From Paracidovorax avenae (GTDB taxonomy: Bacteria; Pseudomonadota; Gammaproteobacteria; Burkholderiales; Burkholderiaceae_C): a stretch of DNA of 64,000 bases. The translations under genes were made by a program, and so were the position numbers. The stretch's first letter is position 1. Each line of letters begins with the position of its first letter. The notes beneath the pieces are model-generated. The model was not told the DNA's origin, did not search any database, and saw only the letters and a program-made list of their open reading frames with translations. Of the stretch, positions 46,000 through 54,043 are shown in pieces. The stretch is from positions 1,895,501-1,959,500 of the forward strand of contig NZ_CP156079.1 of NCBI RefSeq assembly GCF_040892545.1, written 5' to 3'.

Positions 46000-46485
46000 T
46001 CACTCAACCTCGAGGATGGCCTCGATTTCCACTGTCTGGTTGCCGGGCAGCGAGCCCGCGCCGATGGCCGAGCGCGCGCCCCGGCCCGCCGTTTCTCCGA
46101 ACACCTCGACGAAGAGGTCGGAGCAGCCGTTGATGACCTGGGGGTGCTGTGCGAAGCCCGGCGCGCCGTTGACGAACGCCAGCAGCTTGACCACGCTGCG
46201 CACCCGGCCCAGGTCGCCCAGCGCATTGCGCGCGACCGCCAGCAGGTTGAGCCCGGTCAGGCGTGCGTGCGCATAGGCCTGGGCGATGCTGACCCCTTCG
46301 CCGACCACGCCGGTGTGCAGGTGCCCGCCCGCCTCGAGGGGGCCCTGGCCGGAGAGATAGAGAAACGGCCCCACGCGCCGCGCGGCGACGAAGTTGGCCA
46401 CGGGCTGGGGTGGCGGGGGCAGGTGGATGCCCAGGGAGGCCAGGCGCTCTTCCGGCGATGAAGAAGGGACAATGGTCTGGTTCAT
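46000..46485 (-). CDS. RidA/YjgF-family imine deaminase
   Basis: 161 residues, of the longer RidA subgroup. RVGPFLYLSGQGPLEAGGHL, GEGVSIAQAYAHARLTGLNL and the end ARSAIGAGSLPGNQTVEIEA are the family pattern; the Arg in ARSAIG aligns with the catalytic Arg105 of E. coli-type RidA and the EIEA Glu with Glu120. RidA proteins hydrolyse reactive enamine/imine intermediates released by PLP dehydratases. That matches the dehydratase five genes downstream in this operon, so the protein probably speeds release of the keto acid and protects PLP enzymes. First gene of the operon; start ATG 46485. Confidence 0.9.
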   Translation of the reverse strand: MNQTIVPSSSPEERLASLGIHLPPPPQPVANFVAARRVGPFLYLSGQGPLEAGGHLHTGVVGEGVSIAQAYAHARLTGLNLLAVARNALGDLGRVRSVVKLLAFVNGAPGFAQHPQVINGCSDLFVEVFGETAGRGARSAIGAGSLPGNQTVEIEAILEVE

Positions 46486-46509
46486 GGAAAACTCTAAGCA
46501 ACAACGATG

Positions 46510-46576
46510 CCAATTGGTTCTAAAATGGTTGAGATGTCGAACCAATTGGCGCTTTATTGGTTCTAGATTAGACCAA
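46510..46576. promoter_or_regulatory. Repeated ACCAATTGG motifs, GntR operator region
   Basis: Between divergent ridA and gntR: CCAATTGGTTCTA (46510-46522), GAACCAATTGG (46539-46549) and the 20-bp dyad TTGGTTCTAGATTAGACCAA (46557-46576). The recurring unit is TTGGTtcTA / TAgACCAA. The region is strikingly AT-rich and probably holds both promoters. Confidence 0.7.
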
Positions 46577-46619
46577 TTGACCTCGTTTTATATCGGGTAC
46601 AACCCGAATTGGCACATAA

Positions 46620-47411
46620 ATGGTTGACCATTCGAGCAAAAAAAGGACCATGTCACCGGCGCCAGACGCAGGAGGGGGCGTGTCGCTGTCGGACATCTCG
46701 CCGCGCATCGCGGGGCAGGACAAGGCGGCCGCGACGCGCGTGTACCGGGCCATCCTGCAATCCATCCGCGAGGGCGCTCTCCGGGAGGGCGACAAGCTGC
46801 CGGACGAACGCACCATGTCCGTGCGTTTCGAGGCCTCGCGCGGGACGGTGCGGCATGCGCTGGCCATGATGGAGCACCAGGGGCTGGTGGTGCGCAAGGT
46901 GGGCAGCGGCACCTACCTGAAGGAAAGCGCGGAGCAGGTGCTCAGCGCCACCGACCTGCCGGTGGCCGCGCACCACGAGAACGTGCCGACTTACGCGGAA
47001 ATCCTGGAAGGGCGCCTGCTGTTCGAACCGGCGATGATGGAGTTGTCCGCACGGCGGGCGGATGAGGAGGATTTCGCCCGCATGCGGCAGCAGCTGGCCG
47101 TGGTGCGCGAGGCGGAGCGCTGGCTGGCCTTCAAGGAAGGGATCTACGGCGTCCACCTGGCCATCTTCAGGGCGACGCACAACCGCTTCCTGATCCAGGT
47201 CTTCGAGACGGTCATCAATGACCGCCGGGCCGTGGATTACGACGGCCGCACCGGCGTGCACGGGCCCGTGAGCCCGCTGGTGCGGGAGCAGGCGGTGCGC
47301 GAGCTGAGCGAGATCGTGGAGGCGCTGGTCCGGCGCGACGGCAAGGCCGCTTCGCGCCTGGCGGAGGAGTATTTCACGCGCATCCTGGGATCGCTCAGCC
47401 TGTATGGCTGA
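46620..47411 (+). CDS. GntR-family (FadR subgroup) regulator
   Basis: 263 residues. The winged helix at about residues 38-105 reads RVYRAILQSIREGALREGDK, LPDERTMSVRFEASRGTVRH, ALAMMEHQGLVVRKVGSGTY. A C-terminal FCD effector domain (about 125-255) follows, with ligand and metal residues expected in EGRLLFEPAMMELSARRADE, HLAIFRATHNRFL and the final helix. Divergent from the eight-gene RidA-to-KdgK operon and separated from it by clustered ACCAATTGG motifs, so it is the probable pathway-specific repressor. Two starts are possible: ATG 46620, or ATG 46650 preceded by AAGGA. Confidence 0.9.
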   Translation: MVDHSSKKRTMSPAPDAGGGVSLSDISPRIAGQDKAAATRVYRAILQSIREGALREGDKLPDERTMSVRFEASRGTVRHALAMMEHQGLVVRKVGSGTYLKESAEQVLSATDLPVAAHHENVPTYAEILEGRLLFEPAMMELSARRADEEDFARMRQQLAVVREAERWLAFKEGIYGVHLAIFRATHNRFLIQVFETVINDRRAVDYDGRTGVHGPVSPLVREQAVRELSEIVEALVRRDGKAASRLAEEYFTRILGSLSLYG

Positions 47412-47469
47412 GCAGGGCCGGGCGGGCCCGGCTCCACGAGGCAGTCCCGGGCGTGGGGGCTGCCGCGGC

Positions 47470-48078
47470 CTACAGGTCGAAGAAAACGGTTTCCTGCGCG
47501 CCCTGCATGTGGATGTCGAACCGGTACACCACGCTGCCCTCGCCGGCATCCACGCGCTGCGCGATCAGCGTGTGCCGGCGCTCCGCCGGCACGCTGGCCA
47601 GGACCGGGTCGGCCGCGTTCGCGGCGGCCTCGTCGCCGAAGTACACGCGCGTGAAAGTGTGCAGCAGCAGGCCACGCATGGTCACGATCACGTGGATGTG
47701 CGGGGCGAGTCCTGGCGCCTCGGGGCCGGGCTTGACGGTATCGAAGCGGTAGCGGTGGCCGGCATCGGTGCCGGTGCCGCAGCGCCCGAAGGCGCGAAAG
47801 CCGCGTTCGACCGCCTCGGCGACGGTGGCGGGATAGGTGCCGCTGCCGTCGGCCTGGGCGATCTCCACCAAGGCGTCGGAGACGGGCAGGCCGTCTCCGT
47901 CGAGCACGCGCCCTTCGAGGCGGATGCGCTCACCGTGCGCGCCGTCCAGCGCCAGCACGGCGCCGAAGGGCTGGCCGTGGTCGTAGCCGTACTGCTGCGG
48001 CACCAGTCCGTACGCGAAGTAGGGGCCCACGGTCTGGGAAGGCGTCTGCCCGAAGCTGTCTTTCAAACCTTGCATCAT
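47470..48078 (-). CDS. pcaG: Protocatechuate 3,4-dioxygenase, alpha subunit
   Basis: 202 residues. Intradiol ring-cleaving dioxygenase subunit. Family pattern: TPSQTVGPYFAYGLVPQQYG, IRLEGRVLDGDGLPVSDALV, EIAQADGSGTY, GFRAFGRCGTGTD, APHIHVIVTMRGLLLHTFTR and VYRFDIHMQGAQETVFFDL. The alpha subunit pairs with PcaH but keeps only part of the iron site, as is normal. It follows pcaH by 22 bases on the same strand. Confidence 0.95.
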   Translation of the reverse strand: MMQGLKDSFGQTPSQTVGPYFAYGLVPQQYGYDHGQPFGAVLALDGAHGERIRLEGRVLDGDGLPVSDALVEIAQADGSGTYPATVAEAVERGFRAFGRCGTGTDAGHRYRFDTVKPGPEAPGLAPHIHVIVTMRGLLLHTFTRVYFGDEAAANAADPVLASVPAERRHTLIAQRVDAGEGSVVYRFDIHMQGAQETVFFDL

Positions 48079-48100
48079 GGTCGGTGTCTCCTGCCGCGGG

Positions 48101-48835
48101 TCAGCCGCGTCCGCTTTCGAACGGGGTCTCCTCCGCGCCGCGCAGCACGATGTCGAAGCGGTAGCCGAGCGCGAAGCCTTCCTCGGTGAGGTCGAGGTCG
48201 AAATCCGAGACGAGGCGGCCGCGGGCGTGTTCCGGCGTGCTGTTGACCATGGGGTCGTATCGCATGAGCGGGTCGCCGGGGAAGTACATCTGCGTCACCA
48301 GGCGGCTGCCGAAATGCTCCCCGAACAGCGAAAGGTGGATGTGCTGGGGCCGCCATGCGTTGGGATGGTTGCCCCAGGGGTAGGCGCCGGGCTTGATGGT
48401 GAGGAAGCGGTAGCGGCCCTCGTCGTCGGTGAGGCAGCGGCCTGCGCCGAGGAAGTTGGGGTCCAGCGGCGCGTCGTGCTGGTCGTTCTTGTGCACGTAG
48501 CGGCCGGCGGCATTGGCCTGCCAGATCTCGATCAGGGTGTTGCGCAAAGGGCGGCGGCGCTCGTCGAGCACCTGGCCAGCCAGCACCATGCGCTCGCCGA
48601 TCGGTTCGCCATTGCGCCGGGCGTTGCGGGTCAGGTCGTGGTCGAGCGTGCCGATGCAGGTGTGGTCGTACACCGGCTGGCGCATGTCGCCGAGCCGCGC
48701 CTTGAGTGGCACGAGCGGCCGGGTGGGCCCGCGCTTCGCTGTGGAGCGGTAGCCGGGATAGAGGTAGGAGGGATGGCTGGGCCAGTCGCGCGGGGCCAGG
48801 GCCGCGTCCGGCGGCGCGCTTGTCTCGGTGGTCAT
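48101..48835 (-). CDS. pcaH: Protocatechuate 3,4-dioxygenase, beta subunit
   Basis: 244 residues, catalytic subunit. All four Fe3+ ligands of the family are present: Tyr113 (AAGRYVHKND), Tyr152 (PGAYPWGNHP), and His165 and His167 (WRPQHIHLSLFG). The dioxygenase opens protocatechuate to 3-carboxy-cis,cis-muconate, which PcaB then lactonises. Start ATG 48835. It is divergent from the LysR gene pcaQ with a perfect inverted repeat between them. Confidence 0.96.
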   Translation of the reverse strand: MTTETSAPPDAALAPRDWPSHPSYLYPGYRSTAKRGPTRPLVPLKARLGDMRQPVYDHTCIGTLDHDLTRNARRNGEPIGERMVLAGQVLDERRRPLRNTLIEIWQANAAGRYVHKNDQHDAPLDPNFLGAGRCLTDDEGRYRFLTIKPGAYPWGNHPNAWRPQHIHLSLFGEHFGSRLVTQMYFPGDPLMRYDPMVNSTPEHARGRLVSDFDLDLTEEGFALGYRFDIVLRGAEETPFESGRG

Positions 48836-48898
48836 GGTGCGGTGCATCGTGTGGTGGAAACCGGCCCCCACTCTAAGGGGGCGCCGTCCATGCTGTAA

Positions 48899-48922
48899 AT
48901 TGAAGAATCGTGTTTCTTCAAT
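48899..48922. promoter_or_regulatory. Inverted repeat ATTGAAGAA-N6-TTCTTCAAT, PcaQ operator
   Basis: Perfect nine-base arms separated by 6 bases, midway between the divergent pcaH and pcaQ starts, followed by ATAACC. It is the only extended dyad in the gap and the only AT-rich part. Confidence 0.75.
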
Positions 48923-48937
48923 AACCGAAGGGAATGG

Positions 48938-49909
48938 ATGGCCGTGCACCTTCTTTCTTCCGCGGATGCCGTGTCCCGCGGATTGCAGTTGCGGCACCTG
49001 CGCTGCCTGGTGGTGGTGGCGCAGGAACGGCACCTGGCGCGCGCGGCGGCGCGCCTGTCGGTGAGCCAGCCGGCGGTGTCCAAGATCCTGGCCGAACTCG
49101 AGGCGCTGGCGGGGGAGCCGCTGGTGGAGCGCGCGGCATCGGGCCGGCGCGGCATCCTCGGGCTGACGGCCGCGGGGGAGCGGCTGCTGGTGCATGCGCG
49201 GGCGGCGCTGGATGCGGTGCAGGCAGGTGCCGCGGCGCTGCGGCCCGCCGGCGCGCCACGGGCGGAGCGCCTGCGGCTGGGACTGCTGCCCAGCGCCGCG
49301 CGCAGTCTGGTGGCGGACAGCCTCGTGCGCCTGCGCGCGCTGCGCCCGGCACTGGTGCTGGAGGTGCGCGCGGCCGCCAACGATGCATTGCTCGACGACC
49401 TGCGCGCCGGCGCGGTGGACCTGGTGGTGGGCCGCATGAGCGACCCGCAGCACATGGAAGGCCTCACCTTCGAGTTGCTGCGCATCGAGCCGCTGGTGCT
49501 GGTGGTGGCGCAGGGGCATGCGCTGGCCGGCCGGCGGCCGGGGCTCGGGACGCTGCGGCAGCTGCCCTGGGTGGTCTATCCGGAAGGGACCGTGCCGCGC
49601 CACCACACGGCGGGGCTGTTCTCGGACCGCGGACTCGCGATGCCCGACGCGCTGCTCGAGACGCTGGACACGGCGCTGGCGCGCAGCCTGGTGCTGGCGT
49701 CCGACGCGGTATGGGCCACGCCCCTGGGCGCAGTGGAGGACGATCTGCGCGCTGGCCGGCTGGCGCGGCTGCGCGTGGACACTGGCGGTACCGAAGAGCC
49801 CGTCGGCGTGCTGCGCCGCCGCGATGCGCCGGTGCCGGCCGCGGCCGCGGCGCTGGCGGACCTGCTGCGCCGGTCGCCGGCCGGCACGCGGCGGGCGGCA
49901 AGGCGCTGA
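48938..49909 (+). CDS. pcaQ: LysR-family regulator of pca genes (PcaQ-like)
   Basis: 323 residues. Winged helix-turn-helix RGLQLRHLRCLVVVAQERHL, ARAAARLSVSQPAVSKILAE, LEALAGEPLVERAASGRRGI near the N-terminus and an effector domain after residue 100 (LRLGLLPSAARSLVADSLVR, VDLVVGRMSDPQHMEGLTFE, WVVYPEGTVPRHHTAGLFSD). The layout matches PcaQ, which responds to beta-carboxymuconate-type intermediates and activates pcaDCHGB. Local control is supported by its divergent position against pcaHG and the inverted repeat between them; it also ends 26 bases from the convergent pcaC gene. Confidence 0.88.
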   Translation: MAVHLLSSADAVSRGLQLRHLRCLVVVAQERHLARAAARLSVSQPAVSKILAELEALAGEPLVERAASGRRGILGLTAAGERLLVHARAALDAVQAGAAALRPAGAPRAERLRLGLLPSAARSLVADSLVRLRALRPALVLEVRAAANDALLDDLRAGAVDLVVGRMSDPQHMEGLTFELLRIEPLVLVVAQGHALAGRRPGLGTLRQLPWVVYPEGTVPRHHTAGLFSDRGLAMPDALLETLDTALARSLVLASDAVWATPLGAVEDDLRAGRLARLRVDTGGTEEPVGVLRRRDAPVPAAAAALADLLRRSPAGTRRAARR

Positions 49910-49934
49910 AGCGCGAGGCGCGGCGGGAGGGCCG

Positions 49935-50402
49935 TCAGCCCTGCGGCTCCGGCGGCGGCAGCAGGCCCTTCTCGCGCAGGATGCCGGTCGCGATCCCGAA
50001 GGCATGGTTGGCGACCGGCACGCCGCAGTAGATCGCCGCCATGAGGATGACCTCCTTGATCTCGTCGGGCGTGAGGCGCGACTCGGGCGGGCCGTCGAGC
50101 GCCGCGCGCACGTGCAGCGCGAACTCCTCGTAGGCGTGGATGCCCAGCATCATCGACAGCACCATGAAGCGCCGCGTCCGGTCACCGAGCGCCGGCCGTC
50201 CCCAGATGTCCTGCCAGGCGTGCCGGGTGATGAGTTCCTGGAACTCGGCATTGAACGGCGTGCGGTTGTGCAGCGAGCGGTCCACCCAGGCATCGCCCAG
50301 GATGCGGCGGCGATTGCGCAGGCCGGCATCGAAATCCTCGGCGCGGGTGGTGGACGCGGAGGCGGAGTCCGGAGTCGGGAAGGGGGCTTGCGGAGACGTC
50401 AT
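49935..50402 (-). CDS. pcaC: 4-Carboxymuconolactone decarboxylase
   Basis: 155 residues, AhpD-like all-helical fold. GLRNRRRILGDAWVDRSLHN, ITRHAWQDIWGRPALGDRTR, RFMVLSMMLGIHAYEEFALH and IKEVILMAAIYCGVPVANHA are the family blocks. It decarboxylates gamma-carboxymuconolactone to beta-ketoadipate enol-lactone. Start ATG 50402, 32 bases after pcaB, same strand. No enol-lactone hydrolase (pcaD) or CoA-transferase (pcaIJ) gene is adjacent, so the pathway is finished elsewhere in the genome. Confidence 0.95.
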   Translation of the reverse strand: MTSPQAPFPTPDSASASTTRAEDFDAGLRNRRRILGDAWVDRSLHNRTPFNAEFQELITRHAWQDIWGRPALGDRTRRFMVLSMMLGIHAYEEFALHVRAALDGPPESRLTPDEIKEVILMAAIYCGVPVANHAFGIATGILREKGLLPPPEPQG

Positions 50403-50434
50403 GGCGTTGCAGTCGAAAAGGGGGAACGACGTGG

Positions 50435-51640
50435 TCAGGCGGCGGGGCCGGAGGGAGCCTCGCGCAGCCGAGCGATCTGTGCGCGCGCCAGCGCGCCGGC
50501 ACGGGACGCCAGGGCCGGATCGAACCATTCCGCGGCCGTGGCGGCGGGCAGTTGCGCGCGCAGTGCATCCAGGTTGGCGCGCATGCGGGCTGCGTGCACC
50601 TCGAGGCCGGGCAGGGCGGATGCGAGCGCGCGCGACGCGCCGTGCGCGCACAGCACCAGCTGCGGCCATTCGGCCAGTTCGGCCTGCCAGTGGCCGAGCG
50701 ACCGCTCGTGCTCCTGCGGCATCGCGCCCAGCAGCGCCGCCACGGCCTGGGGCGCGCGCTGCGCGGCGGCCAGCGCGGTCATGCAGGCCACGGGATTGCG
50801 CTTGTGCGGCATGGCCGAGGAGGTGCCGCGGCCCTTGCCCGTGGGCTCGGACACTTCGCCCACCTCGAACTGTGCCATCAGCGACAGGTCCCGCGCGATC
50901 TTGCCCAGCGTGCCGACCAGCAGGCCGATGTCGCAGCCCAGCGCCACCCAGGCGTCGCGCAGGGTGTGCCGCGGCGTGGGCGGCGCGGACAGCCCGAGTT
51001 CGGCCGCCATGAGGGCGACGATGGCCGCGCCCTGGCCGCGCAGCTCGGCCTGCGTGCCCACGGCGCCGCCCAGTTGCACCGCCAGGGCGGTGGGGGCGCT
51101 CTCGCGCAGGCGCGCCAGGCAGCGCTCCACGGCATCGGCCCAGAGCACGCATTTCCAGCCGAAGCTGGTGACGGAAGCCGGCTGGCCCAGGGTGCGCGCC
51201 AGCAGGGGTGTCTCGGCATGCTGCTCCGCCAGCCGCAGCAGTTCACCCCGGATGGCGTGGGCATCCTGCACGATGGCGTCCAGCACCGGGCGGGTCACCA
51301 GGGCCATGGCGGTATCGATGACGTCCTGGCTGGTGCTGCCGACATGGGTGGCTGCCACGGCCAGCGGGTCGGACCGGCCGATCGCCTCCTTCAGCGCGGC
51401 GATCAGCGGTATCGCGAGGCTGCCGGCATGTCCGCTTTCGCGCACGATCCCGGGCACGTCGAACAGGTCCACCCTGCAGGTGTCGGCCACCGTGCCGGCC
51501 AGCGCGGGATCGATGAGCCCCACGCGTGCCTGTGCCCGCGCGAGCGCGGCCTCGAAGCGCAGCATGGCATCCACGAAACTGCGGCCGCCAAAGGATTCGA
51601 TGGCTTCGGGGGTGGAGAGAAAGCCTTCAAGTACGGTCAT
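50435..51640 (-). CDS. pcaB: 3-Carboxy-cis,cis-muconate cycloisomerase
   Basis: 401 residues, fumarase/aspartase superfamily. The signature GRGTSSAMPHKRNPVACMTA (flexible loop with the catalytic Ser) is intact; THVGSTSQDVIDTAMALV and QLGGAVGTQAEL are the other two conserved regions of the superfamily. It lactonises 3-carboxymuconate, the PcaHG product. Start ATG 51640; map lies 51 bases upstream on the same strand. Confidence 0.95.
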   Translation of the reverse strand: MTVLEGFLSTPEAIESFGGRSFVDAMLRFEAALARAQARVGLIDPALAGTVADTCRVDLFDVPGIVRESGHAGSLAIPLIAALKEAIGRSDPLAVAATHVGSTSQDVIDTAMALVTRPVLDAIVQDAHAIRGELLRLAEQHAETPLLARTLGQPASVTSFGWKCVLWADAVERCLARLRESAPTALAVQLGGAVGTQAELRGQGAAIVALMAAELGLSAPPTPRHTLRDAWVALGCDIGLLVGTLGKIARDLSLMAQFEVGEVSEPTGKGRGTSSAMPHKRNPVACMTALAAAQRAPQAVAALLGAMPQEHERSLGHWQAELAEWPQLVLCAHGASRALASALPGLEVHAARMRANLDALRAQLPAATAAEWFDPALASRAGALARAQIARLREAPSGPAA

Positions 51641-51691
51641 CCGGGTCCTCGGGAGCGATGGGGTCTGGTGCGTGCATTTTCGGGCAATCGC

Positions 51692-52477
51692 TCATGCCCG
51701 GCCGCCCGTCCCTTCGGGCCAGCGGGTCAGCACCTCGAAACCGTCCTGCGTCACTGCCACCATGTGTTCCCACTGCGCGGACAGGGACCGGTCCCGCGTG
51801 ACGACCGTCCAGCCGTCGTCGAGCTGCCGCGTCGCGGCGCGGCCGGCATTCAGCATGGGTTCGATGGTGAAGACCATGCCCGGCTCCAGCCGCAGGCCCT
51901 CGCCGCGGTTGCCGTAGTGCAGCACGTCCGGGGCCTCGTGGTAGGCGCGGCCGATGCCGTGGCCGCAATACTCGCGCACGACGCTGAAGCGCTCCCGGCG
52001 GGCCACCGATTCGATCGCATGGCCGATGTCGCCCAGGGTCGCGCCGGGCCGCACCTGGCGGATGCCGGCGCACAGGGCCTCGCAGGTGGCCTCGACCAGG
52101 CGCCGGGCCTGCGCGCCCGGAGTGCCCACGTAGAACATCCGGCTCGTGTCCCCGAACCATCCGCCATGCTGCACCGCGACATCGATGTTGACGATGTCGC
52201 CGTCCTGCAGGACCGTACCGGCCGAGGGGATGCCATGGCAGACCACGTGGTTGACGGAGGTGAGGATGGTTTTCGGATAGCCCAGGTAGCCGACGTTGGC
52301 CGGCACGGCGCCCTGCACGCCGACGATGTGCGCGTGGCAGAGGCGGTCCAGTGTTTCCGTGCTCGCGCCCGGCACGACATGCGGCCCGATCATGGCCAGC
52401 ACCTCCGCGGCGAGCCTGCCGGCTTCTCGCGCCCCGTCCAGCTCCTGCGCGGATTTGAGGGATATCGCGCGTGCCAT
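51692..52477 (-). CDS. map: Type I methionine aminopeptidase paralogue
   Basis: 261 residues. All metal and catalytic residues are present: His81 (VVCHGIPS), Asp99 (NIDVAV), Asp110 (WFGDTSRMF), His173 (YCGHGIGRAYHE), Glu206 (FTIEPML) and Glu237 (QWEHMVAVT). It removes the initiator Met from nascent proteins. It is not in the usual map-rpsB context but directly follows a ParD-like antitoxin-family gene, with the stop TGA and start ATG sharing a base (TGATG), so it is probably an accessory second copy. A GC-rich leader allows an alternative start at 52483 (MLMARA). Confidence 0.92.
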   Translation of the reverse strand: MARAISLKSAQELDGAREAGRLAAEVLAMIGPHVVPGASTETLDRLCHAHIVGVQGAVPANVGYLGYPKTILTSVNHVVCHGIPSAGTVLQDGDIVNIDVAVQHGGWFGDTSRMFYVGTPGAQARRLVEATCEALCAGIRQVRPGATLGDIGHAIESVARRERFSVVREYCGHGIGRAYHEAPDVLHYGNRGEGLRLEPGMVFTIEPMLNAGRAATRQLDDGWTVVTRDRSLSAQWEHMVAVTQDGFEVLTRWPEGTGGRA

Positions 52478-52740
52478 CAGCATGCGCCTCGCGCGACTGC
52501 AGGGGCCGCCGGGGACGTGCCCGCACCGGCGGCGGTGGCGATGTCCAGCCCGCCCGCGAGTTCGGCGCGGACCAGCATCTGGCAGATCTGCTGGTGGTCC
52601 AGTTCGGGATGCAGCTCGCTCAGCATGCCGATGCGCATCCAGTGCTCCGCCTGCGCATTGATGGAGCGGCTCAGCGCGTTGCCGGCGATGCGCAGGTTGT
52701 CGTGCATCCGGTCGGAGATCTTGACGATGCCCATGGCCAT
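52477..52740 (-). CDS. ParD-like antitoxin-family protein
   Basis: 87 residues: MAMGIVKISDRMHDNLRIAG, NALSRSINAQAEHWMRIGML, SELHPELDHQQICQMLVRAE. This is the ParD_like family of ribbon-helix-helix proteins; the SRSINAQAEHW segment is the helix that inserts next to the DNA-binding strand. No ParE-type toxin gene is present: the translationally coupled partner is methionine aminopeptidase. Start ATG 52740. An imperfect dyad with GAAAC/GTTTC arms lies directly upstream. Confidence 0.8.
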   Translation of the reverse strand: MAMGIVKISDRMHDNLRIAGNALSRSINAQAEHWMRIGMLSELHPELDHQQICQMLVRAELAGGLDIATAAGAGTSPAAPAVARGAC

Positions 52741-52749
52741 CCTTTATGT

Positions 52750-52776
52750 GAAACGTATGTGAATTGTATATGTTTC
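52750..52776. promoter_or_regulatory. Imperfect dyad upstream of the ParD-like gene
   Basis: GAAAC at 52750-52754 and GTTTC at 52772-52776 bracket an AT-rich core with TAT repeats, 10 bases upstream of the ParD-like start. A candidate autoregulatory operator. Confidence 0.55.
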
Positions 52777-52865
52777 GTATGTCGATGGCGATTCCGTCGT
52801 CCTCAAGCACCGCTCGCAGATGGAGGAAATTCCACTTTGCAAGGGATTGTTCTCGGTCAAAAATA

Positions 52866-52893
52866 TTGCATGTTTTTGTCTAAACGATAAACT
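52866..52893 (+). promoter_or_regulatory. Promoter of the rightward catabolic cluster
   Basis: TTGCAT, 16-base spacer, TAAACT: four of six and four of six consensus bases. It lies in the only AT-rich part (52850-52900) of the 226-base gap and would give a leader of about 100 bases. Confidence 0.45.
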
Positions 52894-53002
52894 GGCATCA
52901 AATCGGTGGGTGAATTGCAGTGGCGGGTGTCTCTTTTCTCAGGAGGAAGACCTGCCCGGCCCTTTCGTCCGTGGCGTCAACGTCGGGTGCTGGAGGTGGG
53001 TG

Positions 53003-53998
53003 ATGAAAAGGCATTTCTTGCGGCAGGCCTGTGCTGTCTCTGCGGTGTGGCTGTCCGCGTGCATGGCGCCGGGCATGGCGCACGCGCAGGCGGGTGTGGA
53101 ATGGCCCGCGCGGCCGATCCGCATCGTCGTGCCCTATCCCCCCGGCACGGGTCCCGACGTGATGGCACGCCTGGTGTCCGAGGGCCTCGCCCGGGAACTG
53201 AAGGCCCCTTTCGTCGTGGAGAACAAGCCAGGCGCCAACGCCATCATCGGCACGGGCGAAGTGGCCAAGGCGCCGGCCGACGGCCACACCTTCCTGCTGG
53301 TGGACCGGCTGACGCTGTCCGTGAACCCGCTGCTCTACAAGCCACTGCCGTTCGATCCCGGGAAGGACTTCGTGTCGGTCAGCAACATTGCCGACGTGGA
53401 TCTCTACCTGGTGGTGAGCGCGCGCGTGCCGGCCGCTGACTTCCGTTCGTTCATCGATTACGCCAAGGCGCGCCCGGGGCAGGTGCCCTTCGGCACCGGC
53501 GGCGTGGGCAGCGTGATGCACTTGAACATGGAACTGCTGCAGGCCGGCACGGGAGTGCAGTTCCTGCACGTGCCCTACAAGGCGCTGGCCGAGGTCATCC
53601 CGGCGTTGCTTGGCGGGCAGGTGGACGCGACTTCCGGCGGCGTGGAAGCCCTGCTGCCGCACGTGCGCAAGGGCTCGCTGAAGCTGCTCGCCGTGGGCGC
53701 GGACAAGCGCACGCCGGTGGCGCCCGACGTGCCCACCGTCGCCGAGGCCGGAGCCCCCGGCATGCTGCTGTCCACCTCGTATTCGCTGCATGCCCGCGCC
53801 GGCACGCCGCCCCAGGTGCTGGCCCGCATGCATGCGGCGCTGGACAAGGTGCTGTCCGCCCCCGCGCTGCGGACCTGGGCGTCCGAACGCGGGCTGCGGG
53901 TCGGCGCATCGCGACCGGAAGAGCTCGACGCCCGCATCGCGGCCGACGCCGAACGCATCGGACGGCTGGTGCGCGAGCGGCACATCCAGGTGCAGTAG
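53003..53998 (+). CDS. Bug/TctC-family periplasmic solute-binding protein
   Basis: 331 residues. Signal peptide MKRHFLRQACAVSAVWLSA then CMAPGMAHAQ. Bug landmarks: WPARPIRIVVPYPPGTGPDV, FVVENKPGANAIIGTGEVAK, FLHVPYKALAEVIPALLGGQ. Start ATG 53003 follows GGAGGTGGG; the frame is open upstream to 52820 but that part has no signal character. It is the first gene of an eleven-gene catabolic cluster and probably binds the cluster's acidic substrate in the periplasm; no TctAB genes are near. Confidence 0.9.
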   Translation: MKRHFLRQACAVSAVWLSACMAPGMAHAQAGVEWPARPIRIVVPYPPGTGPDVMARLVSEGLARELKAPFVVENKPGANAIIGTGEVAKAPADGHTFLLVDRLTLSVNPLLYKPLPFDPGKDFVSVSNIADVDLYLVVSARVPAADFRSFIDYAKARPGQVPFGTGGVGSVMHLNMELLQAGTGVQFLHVPYKALAEVIPALLGGQVDATSGGVEALLPHVRKGSLKLLAVGADKRTPVAPDVPTVAEAGAPGMLLSTSYSLHARAGTPPQVLARMHAALDKVLSAPALRTWASERGLRVGASRPEELDARIAADAERIGRLVRERHIQVQ

Positions 53999-54043
53999 CC
54001 AGTCCGCGCGCGCTTTCCGAATTTCTCCAAAGGACCCAAGACC

